Shown here: piece by piece, positions 1 to 6,289 of the stretch | Position numbering within the stretch: the first letter of the stretch is position 1 | Layout: every line of letters starts with the position of its first letter | DNA from: CAG-791 sp963657295 | Lineage (GTDB): Bacteria; Bacillota; Clostridia; Lachnospirales; Lachnospiraceae | Direction: 5' to 3' | Assembly: GCA_963657295.1 (NCBI GenBank) | Contig: CAVKMX010000124.1 | Coordinates: 1 to 6,607, forward strand | DNA: 6,607 nt | Notes under the pieces: generated by a model | Told to the model about the DNA's origin: nothing | The model's input: the letters and a program-made list of their open reading frames with translations, nothing else | Database searches by the model: none | Position numbers and translations under genes: made by a program

Positions 1-1839
1 GCACAGAAGCGAATCGTTGTCCCGATCCAGATAGATCGTGAACGCCGGCTCCGGAGGCAGAAACGAGGCAATGGTCCTGCTGTCTTTTTCCGTAATTTCC
101 GCAATCTTCCGCAGCTGCGGAAGCGCCTTGTGATAGAAGTCCGCAAGGTTATATCGCCCCACGCGCAGACAGATCTGTCCATCCTTTCCCGCGCTGTCCA
201 GAATCGGAAGGAACTGCGCCATCTGTGCCGCATCGATCCGATTCAAATACTCATCTTCCGCCCAGCAGCCGTTATGCGAACCGCGATAAATCTGCGGCAG
301 ATTTCCCGTGACGGAGATTCCATCGAAGGTGTCGGCCTTCGCATCCCCATCCGGCTCGATCGTCAATCCAAGAGAAAGCGGCTTATCACGCAGTGTCCAG
401 CTCGTCTTCGTGCGCCTGCCCTCCGCTCTGTGGCTGACCGGAATCGTTTTCCCCATGGCCAGTTCCAGAAAGCGATCCAGCCGGCCCCCCTCCAGATCCA
501 TCAGATCTGCCGAAACCGGCACGTAATACCGGTCCGAATAGCGCTGGTATCGGACCAGTTCCTCCTGCAGTTCCTCTGCAAGAAACGCATACCAGCGGCC
601 GGATGCCTCCGTGAGATCCTTTTCGCTTAAATCGAGGCTGCTCTTGGCCGTAAACTCCAGACGACCGCCCTTTTTCATGATCGCGTAGAATTCATGGAGA
701 TTTTTGATCTTGTACAGACGTCCTGTTCCGACACGGAAGCTGCAGCGCAGCACGCCGTCCTCCAGCACCTCCAATTGCGGCTCCAGCGTGAGGGCATCCC
801 GCCGCAGATCCTCTTTCCCCGTCAGCTGTGTCCCGGACAGCGCCGTCAGTGCGGAGATCATCTTTTTCGCCTCACTGCTCGTCGTATCGTAAACAGAAGA
901 GTTTTTCCTGAGATACCCTTGCAGGAGGAGAAGTCCTGCCGCCTCATGCGCGCACACGGTCTTCCCGTAATAGGAATTGCTGTCATTTCTGGAAAAACAA
1001 TCCCAGCTGCCGCAGCGGGACCACAAAAGGCGTTTCTGCCCGATCATCATATCCACGCGGAAATCCGGTGTATAGCTGTGACTGCTCTCGCAGGTGAGGC
1101 GCAGATTCCCCACCGGCTTCGCGTGCTCCCCGTAATACATGCTGTACTTCTTTTCTGTGAGAAAGACCGCAGGAGCCCCCACGCGGAAGCTGCTCAGCTG
1201 AACCTTTTCCGCTTTGATCAGCCTCTTTGCTTTCTGGATGGTTGCCTGCGGAAGGTTGAGACCGGATATCAGCTCCTCCATATGAAAATACTGATAATCC
1301 GCGAGGCCGCCTGTCCTTCCGGTCGTCTCTGCTCCGTCCCCTTCCTTATCCTCCCGTGACATCAAAGCAGCCATCTCCGGGTAAACCGTTTCCAGATCCG
1401 GAAGCTTCGCCTGCGGCTGCGGCGGTATCTTTTCTTTTCTCTTTTGCCCCGAAGAGCCCGGCCTGTCCTTGGGGGTTGATTTCGTTACCGCATCCAGGTC
1501 AAAGGTAGCCTTTTCCACACGGAATGCCTTTCCGAACAATTTCTCCAACGCCAGGAAACCCGCCGCAGAATGAAGGCATGGCTTACAGATGTCGTTATCC
1601 TGGCAGGAGCATCTTACCGCACAGGCGATGGGATCGTTGTCCTTGCTGTATTCCACCTCATACTCCACATTGTAGTAGCGGTCTGCCCGGACCCGCAGGG
1701 AGATTCCCTCGTCCTCTTCGCTTATGTTCTTAACCTTTCCTTGTGCCTCCAGCCGTTCTGCTTCCCGGATCGTCTTCTCCGGATAGCATTCCTTCCAAGG
1801 CAGTACCTGTACTCTTCTCATCTCGCCGGTCTGATTCAT
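1..1839 (-). CDS. SNF2 helicase-associated protein with SWIM zinc finger, N-terminal 613 residues (3' end beyond window)
   Basis: The frame is open from the ATG at 1839 to the window edge, so 613 residues are visible and the C-terminus is missing. An in-frame TAG four codons upstream makes this ATG the first possible start. The nearest Shine-Dalgarno-like stretch (AAGGAAGG, 1854-1861) is rather far away, so Met7 is an alternative start. A SWIM-type zinc finger is clear: C77-S-C79, then eight residues, then C88-L-H90, followed by SAAGFLAL. A second cluster (C276, C281, C296, H298, then EAAGLLLL) resembles it. Hydrophilic linkers lie at about 120-145 and 162-179. The rest resembles the bacterial SNF2 helicase-associated region found ahead of Swi2/Snf2 ATPase domains in Firmicutes, including an F-x-I-Y-L-D segment at about 600-605 typical of the later part of that region. 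Such proteins usually exceed 1000 residues, so the DEAD/H-type ATPase (Walker A onward) should lie left of the window. The cellular role is unknown; family members are thought to act on DNA or nucleoprotein. Family assignment is from memory of the pattern, without a search. Confidence 0.8.
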   Translation of the reverse strand, partial: MNQTGEMRRVQVLPWKECYPEKTIREAERLEAQGKVKNISEEDEGISLRVRADRYYNVEYEVEYSKDNDPIACAVRCSCQDNDICKPCLHSAAGFLALEKLFGKAFRVEKATFDLDAVTKSTPKDRPGSSGQKRKEKIPPQPQAKLPDLETVYPEMAALMSREDKEGDGAETTGRTGGLADYQYFHMEELISGLNLPQATIQKAKRLIKAEKVQLSSFRVGAPAVFLTEKKYSMYYGEHAKPVGNLRLTCESSHSYTPDFRVDMMIGQKRLLWSRCGSWDCFSRNDSNSYYGKTVCAHEAAGLLLLQGYLRKNSSVYDTTSSEAKKMISALTALSGTQLTGKEDLRRDALTLEPQLEVLEDGVLRCSFRVGTGRLYKIKNLHEFYAIMKKGGRLEFTAKSSLDLSEKDLTEASGRWYAFLAEELQEELVRYQRYSDRYYVPVSADLMDLEGGRLDRFLELAMGKTIPVSHRAEGRRTKTSWTLRDKPLSLGLTIEPDGDAKADTFDGISVTGNLPQIYRGSHNGCWAEDEYLNRIDAAQMAQFLPILDSAGKDGQICLRVGRYNLADFYHKALPQLRKIAEITEKDSRTIASFLPPEPAFTIYLDRDNDSLLC

Positions 1840-1927
1840 GTGTTCCGTCTATGCCTTCCTTCGATTCGCTTTCCCATACTGTCCGAAAGCTTCCGTGCTG
1901 CAGCCTTGCTCCCATCCGGAGCGCCCG
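1840..1927 (-). other. Intergenic spacer with two short hairpins, Nudix gene to SNF2-associated gene
   Basis: This 88-base spacer has no open gene of its own. In the direction of transcription it holds two short inverted repeats. The first is GCTCC/GGAGC with a 5-base loop (1908-1922), starting five bases after the Nudix stop. The second is GCTTTC/GAAAGC with an 11-base loop (1868-1890). Neither is followed by a T run, so they are not convincing intrinsic terminators; they could be RNA-processing or stability elements, or chance. No good -35/-10 pair is visible. The downstream gene is therefore most simply read as cotranscribed. Confidence 0.35.
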
Positions 1928-2950
1928 TCAGCCTTCCAGATATTCTTCCACCAGTTCCAGCTCCTCTGGGTAAATGCAATGCTCGATGGTATTCTGCCTG
2001 ACAGCCTGCAGGCATTCCTCGCAGTCCATCCACAGAACAGACTCCACCTCGCTCTCCTGCAGGCGCAGCTCAGCCTCCCGGACATCGCGCCGCAGTACAT
2101 AGACATAGCTGAATTCTCTGTCATGAAAGGGAAGACCATAGAACTCCTTATCGAAGCTCCCGCAGAACAGACCGGCATATCCCAGTTCCTCCGGGCCGAC
2201 CGCAAGTCCCAGCTCTTCTCCGATCTCGCGGATTGCCGAAGGAATCGGTTCCTCGCCTGCGGACATGTGCCCGGCCGAGGAGATGTCATAACAGCCCGGA
2301 TTCGAATCCTTGTCTTTGCTGCGCTTCTGCAGGAGCACCTGCCGCCGTCCGTTCACTTCCCGGACAATCCACACGTGTACGGCATGATGCGGATCGCCCT
2401 CTCTATGGCACACTCCGCGCTCCTGCACTCTTCCCGTGCGGCTTCCGCTTTCATCCAGCACGTCGAACAGCTCCAGCTCTCTGCCGTTGAGCACCGCCTT
2501 CGCCAGTATGTCCTTCCCGGTATACACCAGCTTTAAAGAGAAAAACGGTTCGCCTGCCTCCAGCAGCCGGAAAAAGATCTTATCTCCCGCCCAGAGTTCC
2601 AGATCTCCCTGCGGATTGAAAATGCGCTCCTTCTCCACCCATTCCAGATCACCCTCCGGACAATCTGACCGTATCGTCCCCCGAAAGCCCGCGGCCGTGA
2701 ACAGATACATGTATTCTGTAAGATCGCCGCAGACAAAGGTGACGAGGCCGCGCAGCCGCAGTCCGGTCAGTTCACAGCCGATCTCCTCCACAGCCTCCCG
2801 CAGAATACCGTCCTCCGGACTCTCCCCGTCCTCCAGATGACCGCCGATTCCGATCCATTTATCCCTGTTGACATCGCCTTCTTTTTTCGTCCTGTGGAGC
2901 ATAAGGAAGGCGTCCTGATTCTCCAGATAGCAAAGGGTTGTATTCTNNNN
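1928..2950 (-). CDS. Tandem Nudix hydrolase: MutT-like domain fused to an IPP isomerase/YfcD-like domain
   Basis: The protein carries two complete Nudix boxes (G-x5-E-x7-R-E-U-x-E-E-x-G-U), which bind Mg2+ and catalyse hydrolysis of nucleoside-diphosphate-linked compounds. Numbering from the inferred start gives 340 residues. Box 1 spans residues 37-59 (GHLEDGE then REAVEEIGC). Box 2 spans 227-249 (GHMSAGE then REIGEELGL). Domain 1 (about 1-155) resembles the 8-oxo-dGTP diphosphatase-like proteins common in Firmicutes. Domain 2 (about 158-340) begins ELFDVLDESG and has H-A-V-H-V-W and D-I-S-S-A-G-H segments. These recall isopentenyl-diphosphate isomerase-like Nudix proteins of the YfcD type, which are not true isomerases. 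True substrates cannot be read from the sequence. The start codon lies in, or is obscured by, the N run at 2947-2956. The best guess is an ATG at 2950-2948, which would give an M-K-N-T-T-L-C-Y-L N-terminus. If the gap length is wrong, fallback starts are the ATG at 2965 or the TTG at 2983. The gene follows ppk2 closely on the same strand. The stop is TGA at 1930-1928. Confidence 0.9.
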   Translation of the reverse strand, partial: XXNTTLCYLENQDAFLMLHRTKKEGDVNRDKWIGIGGHLEDGESPEDGILREAVEEIGCELTGLRLRGLVTFVCGDLTEYMYLFTAAGFRGTIRSDCPEGDLEWVEKERIFNPQGDLELWAGDKIFFRLLEAGEPFFSLKLVYTGKDILAKAVLNGRELELFDVLDESGSRTGRVQERGVCHREGDPHHAVHVWIVREVNGRRQVLLQKRSKDKDSNPGCYDISSAGHMSAGEEPIPSAIREIGEELGLAVGPEELGYAGLFCGSFDKEFYGLPFHDREFSYVYVLRRDVREAELRLQESEVESVLWMDCEECLQAVRQNTIEHCIYPEELELVEEYLEG

Positions 2951-2956
2951 NNNNNN
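2947..2956. other. Assembly gap of ten Ns
   Basis: Ten unknown bases sit exactly where the Nudix gene should start. A round number of Ns usually marks a scaffold join whose true length is uncertain, so the spacing between ppk2 and the Nudix gene, and any regulatory site between them, cannot be trusted. The reading frame on the downstream side is intact, with N-T-T-L-C-Y-L directly after the gap. Confidence 0.97.
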
Positions 2957-2960
2957 CTCC
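2957..2960 (-). promoter_or_regulatory. Probable ribosome binding site of the Nudix gene (GGAG)
   Basis: Read on the minus strand, GGAG directly precedes the N run. If the gap really is ten bases, an ATG in gap bases 7-9 would be six bases downstream of GGAG, which is a normal spacing. The final unknown base followed by AG would then be codon 2 (AAG, Lys, if it is A). This supports placing the start codon inside the gap, but it depends on the gap length. Confidence 0.5.
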
Positions 2961-3004
2961 AGCATTCCGTGCCTCGCAGACAATGATCCATCCTGCAGAC
3001 TCCG

Positions 3005-3946
3005 TCAGGGCTGCAGTTCCTTTTCAATAGACTCCTTCAGTGAGCGGAATTTCGCAAGACGCTCCGCCGTCACCTCCGGATATGCCGGCTTCATATCCTC
3101 CAGATTGGCACACAGAATTTCGCTGACCACATAGCGCATATACCATTTGTGATCCGCCGGCACAACATACCAGGGTGAATCCTTCGTGGCTGTCTTGTTG
3201 ATCGCCGTTTCAAACGCCTCCTGATAGCCATCCCAGTAGCCCCTTTCCTCCCAGTCACCGGTGGAGAACTTCCAGTTTTTCTCCGGCTCCTCGATCCGGG
3301 ACAAAAAGCGCCTTGCCTGTTCCTCTTTGGACACATGCAGGAAAATCTTTACCGTGCGGATGCTGTTGCGGTACAGGTACTTTTCAAAATTCCTTATGTC
3401 CTTATATCGGTTTCTGATGATGGTATCCGCCTCTATGCGATCTGCATGGGCCTGCGTTTCATAGAGCCGTTTGACCTTGCCGATCAGCACATCCTCATAA
3501 TGCGACCGGTTGAAAATGGCGATCTCCCCCTTGGCAGGGATCTCTTTCCCCACCCGCCATAAAAAGTCATGGGCCAGATCCTCCGAGGAGGGTGCCTTAA
3601 AGGCCGCCTCATAGACTCCGTGAGGACTCAGACACTGCAGCACCGAGCGGATGGTGCCGTCCTTTCCCGCGGCGTCCATTGCCTGAAACAGGAAAATGAC
3701 CCCCTCCTTTTTCGCTGCATAGAGCTTCTGCTGCAGCTCATCCATTCTTGCATTGTTCTGGGCCATGCGCTGCAGCGCAACCTCCTTGCTCACGCACAGG
3801 CTCGTCTCGTTGGTGGATGCCCTGCTGATTTCAAGCTCACGGGAGCCATCATAGCAATACTGCTCCAGCAGCTTCCTGCGGTCCTTTTTATGGAGGACCG
3901 CTTCCTTTTTGTCCGCCGTGTCCTTCGCCTTGCCGTTTTCACCCAT
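3005..3946 (-). CDS. ppk2: Polyphosphate:nucleotide phosphotransferase, PPK2 family
   Basis: This cytoplasmic kinase transfers phosphate between inorganic polyphosphate and nucleotides, phosphorylating NMPs and/or NDPs or running in reverse. The 313 residues match the single-domain PPK2 family. A charged Lys/Glu-rich N-terminal extension (about 1-25) precedes a helical region. The Walker A segment is Q-A-M-D-A-A-G-K-D-G (88-97, Lys95 contacting phosphate). The Walker B-like segment is I-F-N-R-S-H-Y-E-D-V-L (144-154). The lid, rich in Arg and Lys, covers about 206-235 and includes K-F-S-T-G-D-W-E-E-R. A conserved P-W-Y-V-V-P-A-D-H-K-W-Y-M-R lies at 258-271. The overall pattern fits the 'PPK2-related 1' group, whose class III members can take NMP to NTP; I infer the class, since no substrate residue proves it. 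The start at 3946 is fixed by AGGAGG eight bases upstream. The gene follows pseG after 39 bases and precedes the Nudix gene by about 54 bases, part of which is the gap. All key motifs are intact. The stop is TGA. Confidence 0.94.
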   Translation of the reverse strand: MGENGKAKDTADKKEAVLHKKDRRKLLEQYCYDGSRELEISRASTNETSLCVSKEVALQRMAQNNARMDELQQKLYAAKKEGVIFLFQAMDAAGKDGTIRSVLQCLSPHGVYEAAFKAPSSEDLAHDFLWRVGKEIPAKGEIAIFNRSHYEDVLIGKVKRLYETQAHADRIEADTIIRNRYKDIRNFEKYLYRNSIRTVKIFLHVSKEEQARRFLSRIEEPEKNWKFSTGDWEERGYWDGYQEAFETAINKTATKDSPWYVVPADHKWYMRYVVSEILCANLEDMKPAYPEVTAERLAKFRSLKESIEKELQP

Positions 3947-3954
3947 CGTTGTTC

Positions 3955-3960
3955 CCTCCT
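3955..3960 (-). promoter_or_regulatory. Strong ribosome binding site of ppk2 (AGGAGG)
   Basis: A perfect AGGAGG read on the minus strand lies eight bases before the ATG at 3946. It sits in the 39-base pseG-ppk2 spacer (3947-3985), which shows no terminator or promoter. This suggests ppk2 is translated independently from the same mRNA as pseG. Confidence 0.85.
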
Positions 3961-3985
3961 TCCTCTGAAAATATCTGCTCCGCTA

Positions 3986-5137
3986 CTACCGATCCTGCAG
4001 CAGGGCCTCCGCGATGCGCCCTGCGCCTTTTCCGTCCGTCAGCTCATGCATCCGCACGGACTCCCTGCAGCGCAGGGAATATCCCGATCCCGCTGCACAG
4101 CGTTCTGCAAGCCACTGCCGAATGGCCGGCATGTACTCTCTCAGGGCTCCTGCCTCGCGGATCTCTCCCAGATAGTGCACCGCACCTGCCTTCTCCATCG
4201 CCCTGGCGAAAAGGGCCTGATTGTCCGCCATGGCATACGCCAGCGTCGGCACGCCGGCGGCACACAGCTCATAGAGCGTCGTTCCTGCTGCCGCAACGGC
4301 AAGATCGCAGGACTGCATTGCTTCCGCCGCCCGTACAATGCGCGGATATCCCGGGGCCATGACGACCGCCTCGTATCCGAGCTCCCGCACCAGTCTCTCC
4401 AGGTCCCCCGCCAGCTGATGCGGATCCGTCCCCCCGGTGGAAAGGAAAATCCTGCCGACCCTTGCCCGCACCAACGGTCTCAGATCCGCGAACTGCGGGC
4501 GAAGCGGTGCATAGGCAGGCCCGCACAGATACCGTCCGTTCCGTTTCTCCGCCGCCCGGCATGCCGGTTCTGCTCCGGGATCGTAATTTACCGCCAGCGC
4601 CGTCGGCGGCAGGAACTGCTGCTCATCGTCCATATAGGCAACCCGCACTCCCATCTCGCCCAGCTGCCGCAGCCAGCTCTCGCTCACCGCATAGGAATCC
4701 ACCAGAATCCAGTCCGGCCGCAGCAGAAATCCGATATTCTCTTCCTGCGGCGGTTTCTGCGTTGTCTCCGTCTCCGATCTGTGCCCGGCCTTTTGCAGGA
4801 GATCCCACAGCAGCGGCAGCTCGGCCTCCGGATTTCCGTAGGGGACTCCCAGTATCACAGCCGGCAGCCTTCTTTCGGAATCTCCGGTGCATTCTGCTTC
4901 CCTCGCCTGCGTCTCCCGATCCGCTGTGCGAATGCCCGCCGTATCGCGATCACAGCCGCCATCGCCTTCCTGCAGTTCCTCCATTCTGCGCAGCCAGGCA
5001 AGGCTCACCTCATCTGCCAGAAGGTATTGCACGGCACAGCCGCGCTTCTCCAGCTCCCGGGCGATGGACAGCGTGCGCATCAGATGACCGGAGGCAATCT
5101 TCTCGTTGCCGTCGGCCCGAATCCATATGCAGCTCAT
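3986..5137 (-). CDS. pseG: UDP-2,4-diacetamido-2,4,6-trideoxy-beta-L-altropyranose hydrolase (PseG), with hydrophilic insertions
   Basis: PseG is a GT-B-fold sugar-nucleotide hydrolase that removes UDP from the last UDP-linked intermediate of pseudaminic acid synthesis, supplying the substrate of PseI. The N-terminus I-R-A-D-G-N-E-K-I-A-S-G-H-L-M-R (6-21) matches the family; His18 corresponds to the catalytic His of the G-H-x-M-R motif. Later motifs also fit: P-D-W-I-L-V-D-S-Y (141-149), F-L-S-T-G-G-T-D-P-H (231-240), and the UDP-binding A-A-A-G-T-T-L-Y-E-L (282-291) through A-D-N-Q (304-307). At 383 residues it is about 100 longer than well-studied PseG proteins (around 275). Two hydrophilic stretches, about 55-90 and 117-136, account for roughly half of the excess. 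The start abuts the pseI stop, which indicates coupled translation. Two TAG codons in a row end the gene. Context with pseI supports the name; a legionaminic-type hydrolase or a glycosyltransferase-like paralogue is a less likely alternative. Confidence 0.88.
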   Translation of the reverse strand: MSCIWIRADGNEKIASGHLMRTLSIARELEKRGCAVQYLLADEVSLAWLRRMEELQEGDGGCDRDTAGIRTADRETQAREAECTGDSERRLPAVILGVPYGNPEAELPLLWDLLQKAGHRSETETTQKPPQEENIGFLLRPDWILVDSYAVSESWLRQLGEMGVRVAYMDDEQQFLPPTALAVNYDPGAEPACRAAEKRNGRYLCGPAYAPLRPQFADLRPLVRARVGRIFLSTGGTDPHQLAGDLERLVRELGYEAVVMAPGYPRIVRAAEAMQSCDLAVAAAGTTLYELCAAGVPTLAYAMADNQALFARAMEKAGAVHYLGEIREAGALREYMPAIRQWLAERCAAGSGYSLRCRESVRMHELTDGKGAGRIAEALLQDR

Positions 5138-5140
5138 TCA
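5135..5140 (-). promoter_or_regulatory. pseI stop / pseG start junction (TGAATG), translational coupling
   Basis: Read on the minus strand, the pseI TGA (5140-5138) is followed at once by the pseG ATG (5137-5135), with no base between. AAGGAG at 5149-5154, inside the last codons of pseI, lies 11 bases before the ATG. A ribosome ending pseI can therefore reinitiate on pseG, which would keep the two enzymes of consecutive steps in balance. Confidence 0.8.
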
Positions 5141-6190
5141 GGTGAAGTCTCCTTCCCGCAGCGGCTCTCCCCGTTCCAGAAAATGGGTTGCCCTTCTGCC
5201 CAGAATTTCCGCGCATCTTGCCGGCGCGAGCCCATTCCCCGGGCGAATGGACCGAATGTTGTCCGCCGTCAGGGGTTCCCCCTCCGCAATGTCCTTTACA
5301 ACGAAAAGAGATCTTGCTCCGCTGTGCTCCTCCTCCTGAAAGGGCGTGAGTCTGTACTCTGCACTGCCCAGCGCTTTTTCCACATTCCGAATGTCCCGCA
5401 CCATATCGGCGAATTCCTCCGGCTCCATGGAAAAGGCACTGTCCGGTCCGCCATCGCTCCGCCGCAGGGTCAGATGCTTCTCCACCATAGAGGCGCCCAG
5501 TGCAACGGCCGCCACCGGAACAGCCGCCCCCATTGTGTGGTCCGACAGACCGCAGAGTGTCCCGTACTCCTTGGAAAGTCCCGGCATCATGCGAAGGTTC
5601 ACATCCTCATAGGGTGTAGGATATGCCGATACGCATTTGAGCAGAACAATCTGATCATTCCCCTCTTCCCGGCAGGCCGTTACCGCTGCGGCAATTTCCT
5701 CCTTGTGCGCCACACCTGTCGCCAGAATCACCGGCTTCCCGGTTCCTGCACACAGACGGATCAGCGGGATGTCCGTGATCTCGTAGGAGGCGATCTTGTA
5801 GGCCGGCATTCCCATCTCTTCCATAAAGCTCACTGCCGTTGGATCAAAGGGCGAGGAAAAACAGTCCATTCCAAGCTTTGCCGCCTCCTCCATAAGCCTT
5901 GGCTGCCAATCCCACGGCGTATATGCTCTCTCATAGAGGCTGTGCAGCGTCTCCCCGTCCCACAGGGTTCCGCCGCTGATGCGAAAGTACGGCTTGTCCG
6001 AATCAATGGTAATGGTATCCGGCGTATAGGTCTGAAGCTTTACGGCGTCCGCGCCGGCCTCCGCAGCTGCATGTACAATTTCAACCGCGCGTCCGTAGTC
6101 CTGATTGTGATTGGCTGACATTTCCGCCACGATATAGGTTGGATATCCTGTTCCTGCCCTTCGTCCTCCGATTGTAATGCTCTCTGCCAT
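5138..6190 (-). CDS. pseI: Pseudaminic acid synthase (PseI, NeuB family)
   Basis: PseI condenses 2,4-diacetamido-2,4,6-trideoxy-L-altrose with phosphoenolpyruvate to give pseudaminic acid, in the cytoplasm. The 350-residue length is normal for the family. The NeuB-type TIM barrel covers about 17-280: Y-I-V-A-E-M-S-A-N-H-N-Q (19-30), A-D-A-V-K-L-Q-T-Y-T (47-56), C-F-S-S-P-F-D (110-116), Y-K-I-A-S (131-135), L-L-K-C-V-S-A-Y-P (183-191). Likely metal ligands are His218 (S-D-H-T) and His239 (E-K-H-L). The segment R-S-D-G-G-P-D-S-A-F-S (244-254) is typical of PseI, whereas sialic and legionaminic synthases have P-G-P-D-H-x-A-S. T-P-W-D-W (91-95) also fits PseI. A C-terminal SAF/antifreeze-like domain covers about 292-350, with I-R-P-G-N-G at 315-320. 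The start at 6190 is supported by GAGGAG nine bases upstream (6200-6205) and by homologous N-termini. No in-frame ATG, GTG or TTG lies between it and the preceding stop. The protein looks complete and functional. Confidence 0.96.
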   Translation of the reverse strand: MAESITIGGRRAGTGYPTYIVAEMSANHNQDYGRAVEIVHAAAEAGADAVKLQTYTPDTITIDSDKPYFRISGGTLWDGETLHSLYERAYTPWDWQPRLMEEAAKLGMDCFSSPFDPTAVSFMEEMGMPAYKIASYEITDIPLIRLCAGTGKPVILATGVAHKEEIAAAVTACREEGNDQIVLLKCVSAYPTPYEDVNLRMMPGLSKEYGTLCGLSDHTMGAAVPVAAVALGASMVEKHLTLRRSDGGPDSAFSMEPEEFADMVRDIRNVEKALGSAEYRLTPFQEEEHSGARSLFVVKDIAEGEPLTADNIRSIRPGNGLAPARCAEILGRRATHFLERGEPLREGDFT

Positions 6191-6289
6191 CTTCTCCGAC
6201 TCCTCTCCAAAAATTGCCGTGCTCCCGTCCCCGACAATCCATGAGCGGGGATTTTCCGCCGTGCATTCACGGTTCTCCTGCAGGCCGGA
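6191..6289 (-). other. Intergenic spacer between decarboxylase and pseI, with ribosome binding site and a small hairpin
   Basis: This 99-base spacer contains the pseI ribosome binding site (GAGGAG, 6200-6205). It also has a perfect 5-bp hairpin CCGTG-AATG-CACGG (6259-6272) soon after the decarboxylase stop. The hairpin lacks a following T run, so it is not a convincing terminator. A weaker TCCCCG/CGGGGA pairing with a 12-base loop lies just downstream. No clear promoter is seen. The spacer is open in the reading frame shared by both flanking genes. Confidence 0.4.

Noticed and set aside
1868..1922. Two inverted repeats in the Nudix-SNF2 spacer as terminators
   Set aside because: The stems are 5 and 6 base pairs with no T tract behind them; described as a spacer feature only.
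130..2536. Several plus-strand open frames of about 130-230 codons (130-630, 694-1359, 1570-2001, 1838-2536)
   Set aside because: They lie antisense to the SNF2-associated and Nudix genes, have skewed Arg/Pro/Ser/Leu composition, and show no family motifs or good ribosome binding sites. The minus-strand genes explain the region.
3569..6118. An 849-codon open frame on the plus strand, antisense to ppk2, pseG and pseI
   Set aside because: Its codons align exactly with the minus-strand codons, and the three sense genes happen to share one frame. Antisense stops would need the sense codons TTA, CTA or TCA, which these genes avoid; the frame ends where PseI Ser26 is TCA. The translation is rich in Arg, His, Cys and Leu with no recognisable domain, while all three sense proteins have clear family motifs.
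5138..6190. Sialic acid (NeuB) or legionaminic acid synthase as the identity of the 350-residue synthase
   Set aside because: The R-S-D-G-G-P-D-S-A-F-S segment and T-P-W-D-W match PseI, not the P-G-P-D-H-x-A-S pattern of NeuB and LegI, and pseG lies next to it.
6040..6270. A 76-codon minus-strand frame overlapping the pseI start
   Set aside because: It overlaps the conserved N-terminus of PseI in another frame, has an Arg/Gln-rich composition without motif, and its ATG lies in the small hairpin with no ribosome binding site.
6259..6272. Hairpin CCGTG-AATG-CACGG after the decarboxylase stop as a terminator
   Set aside because: The stem is only five base pairs and no T run follows in the direction of transcription.
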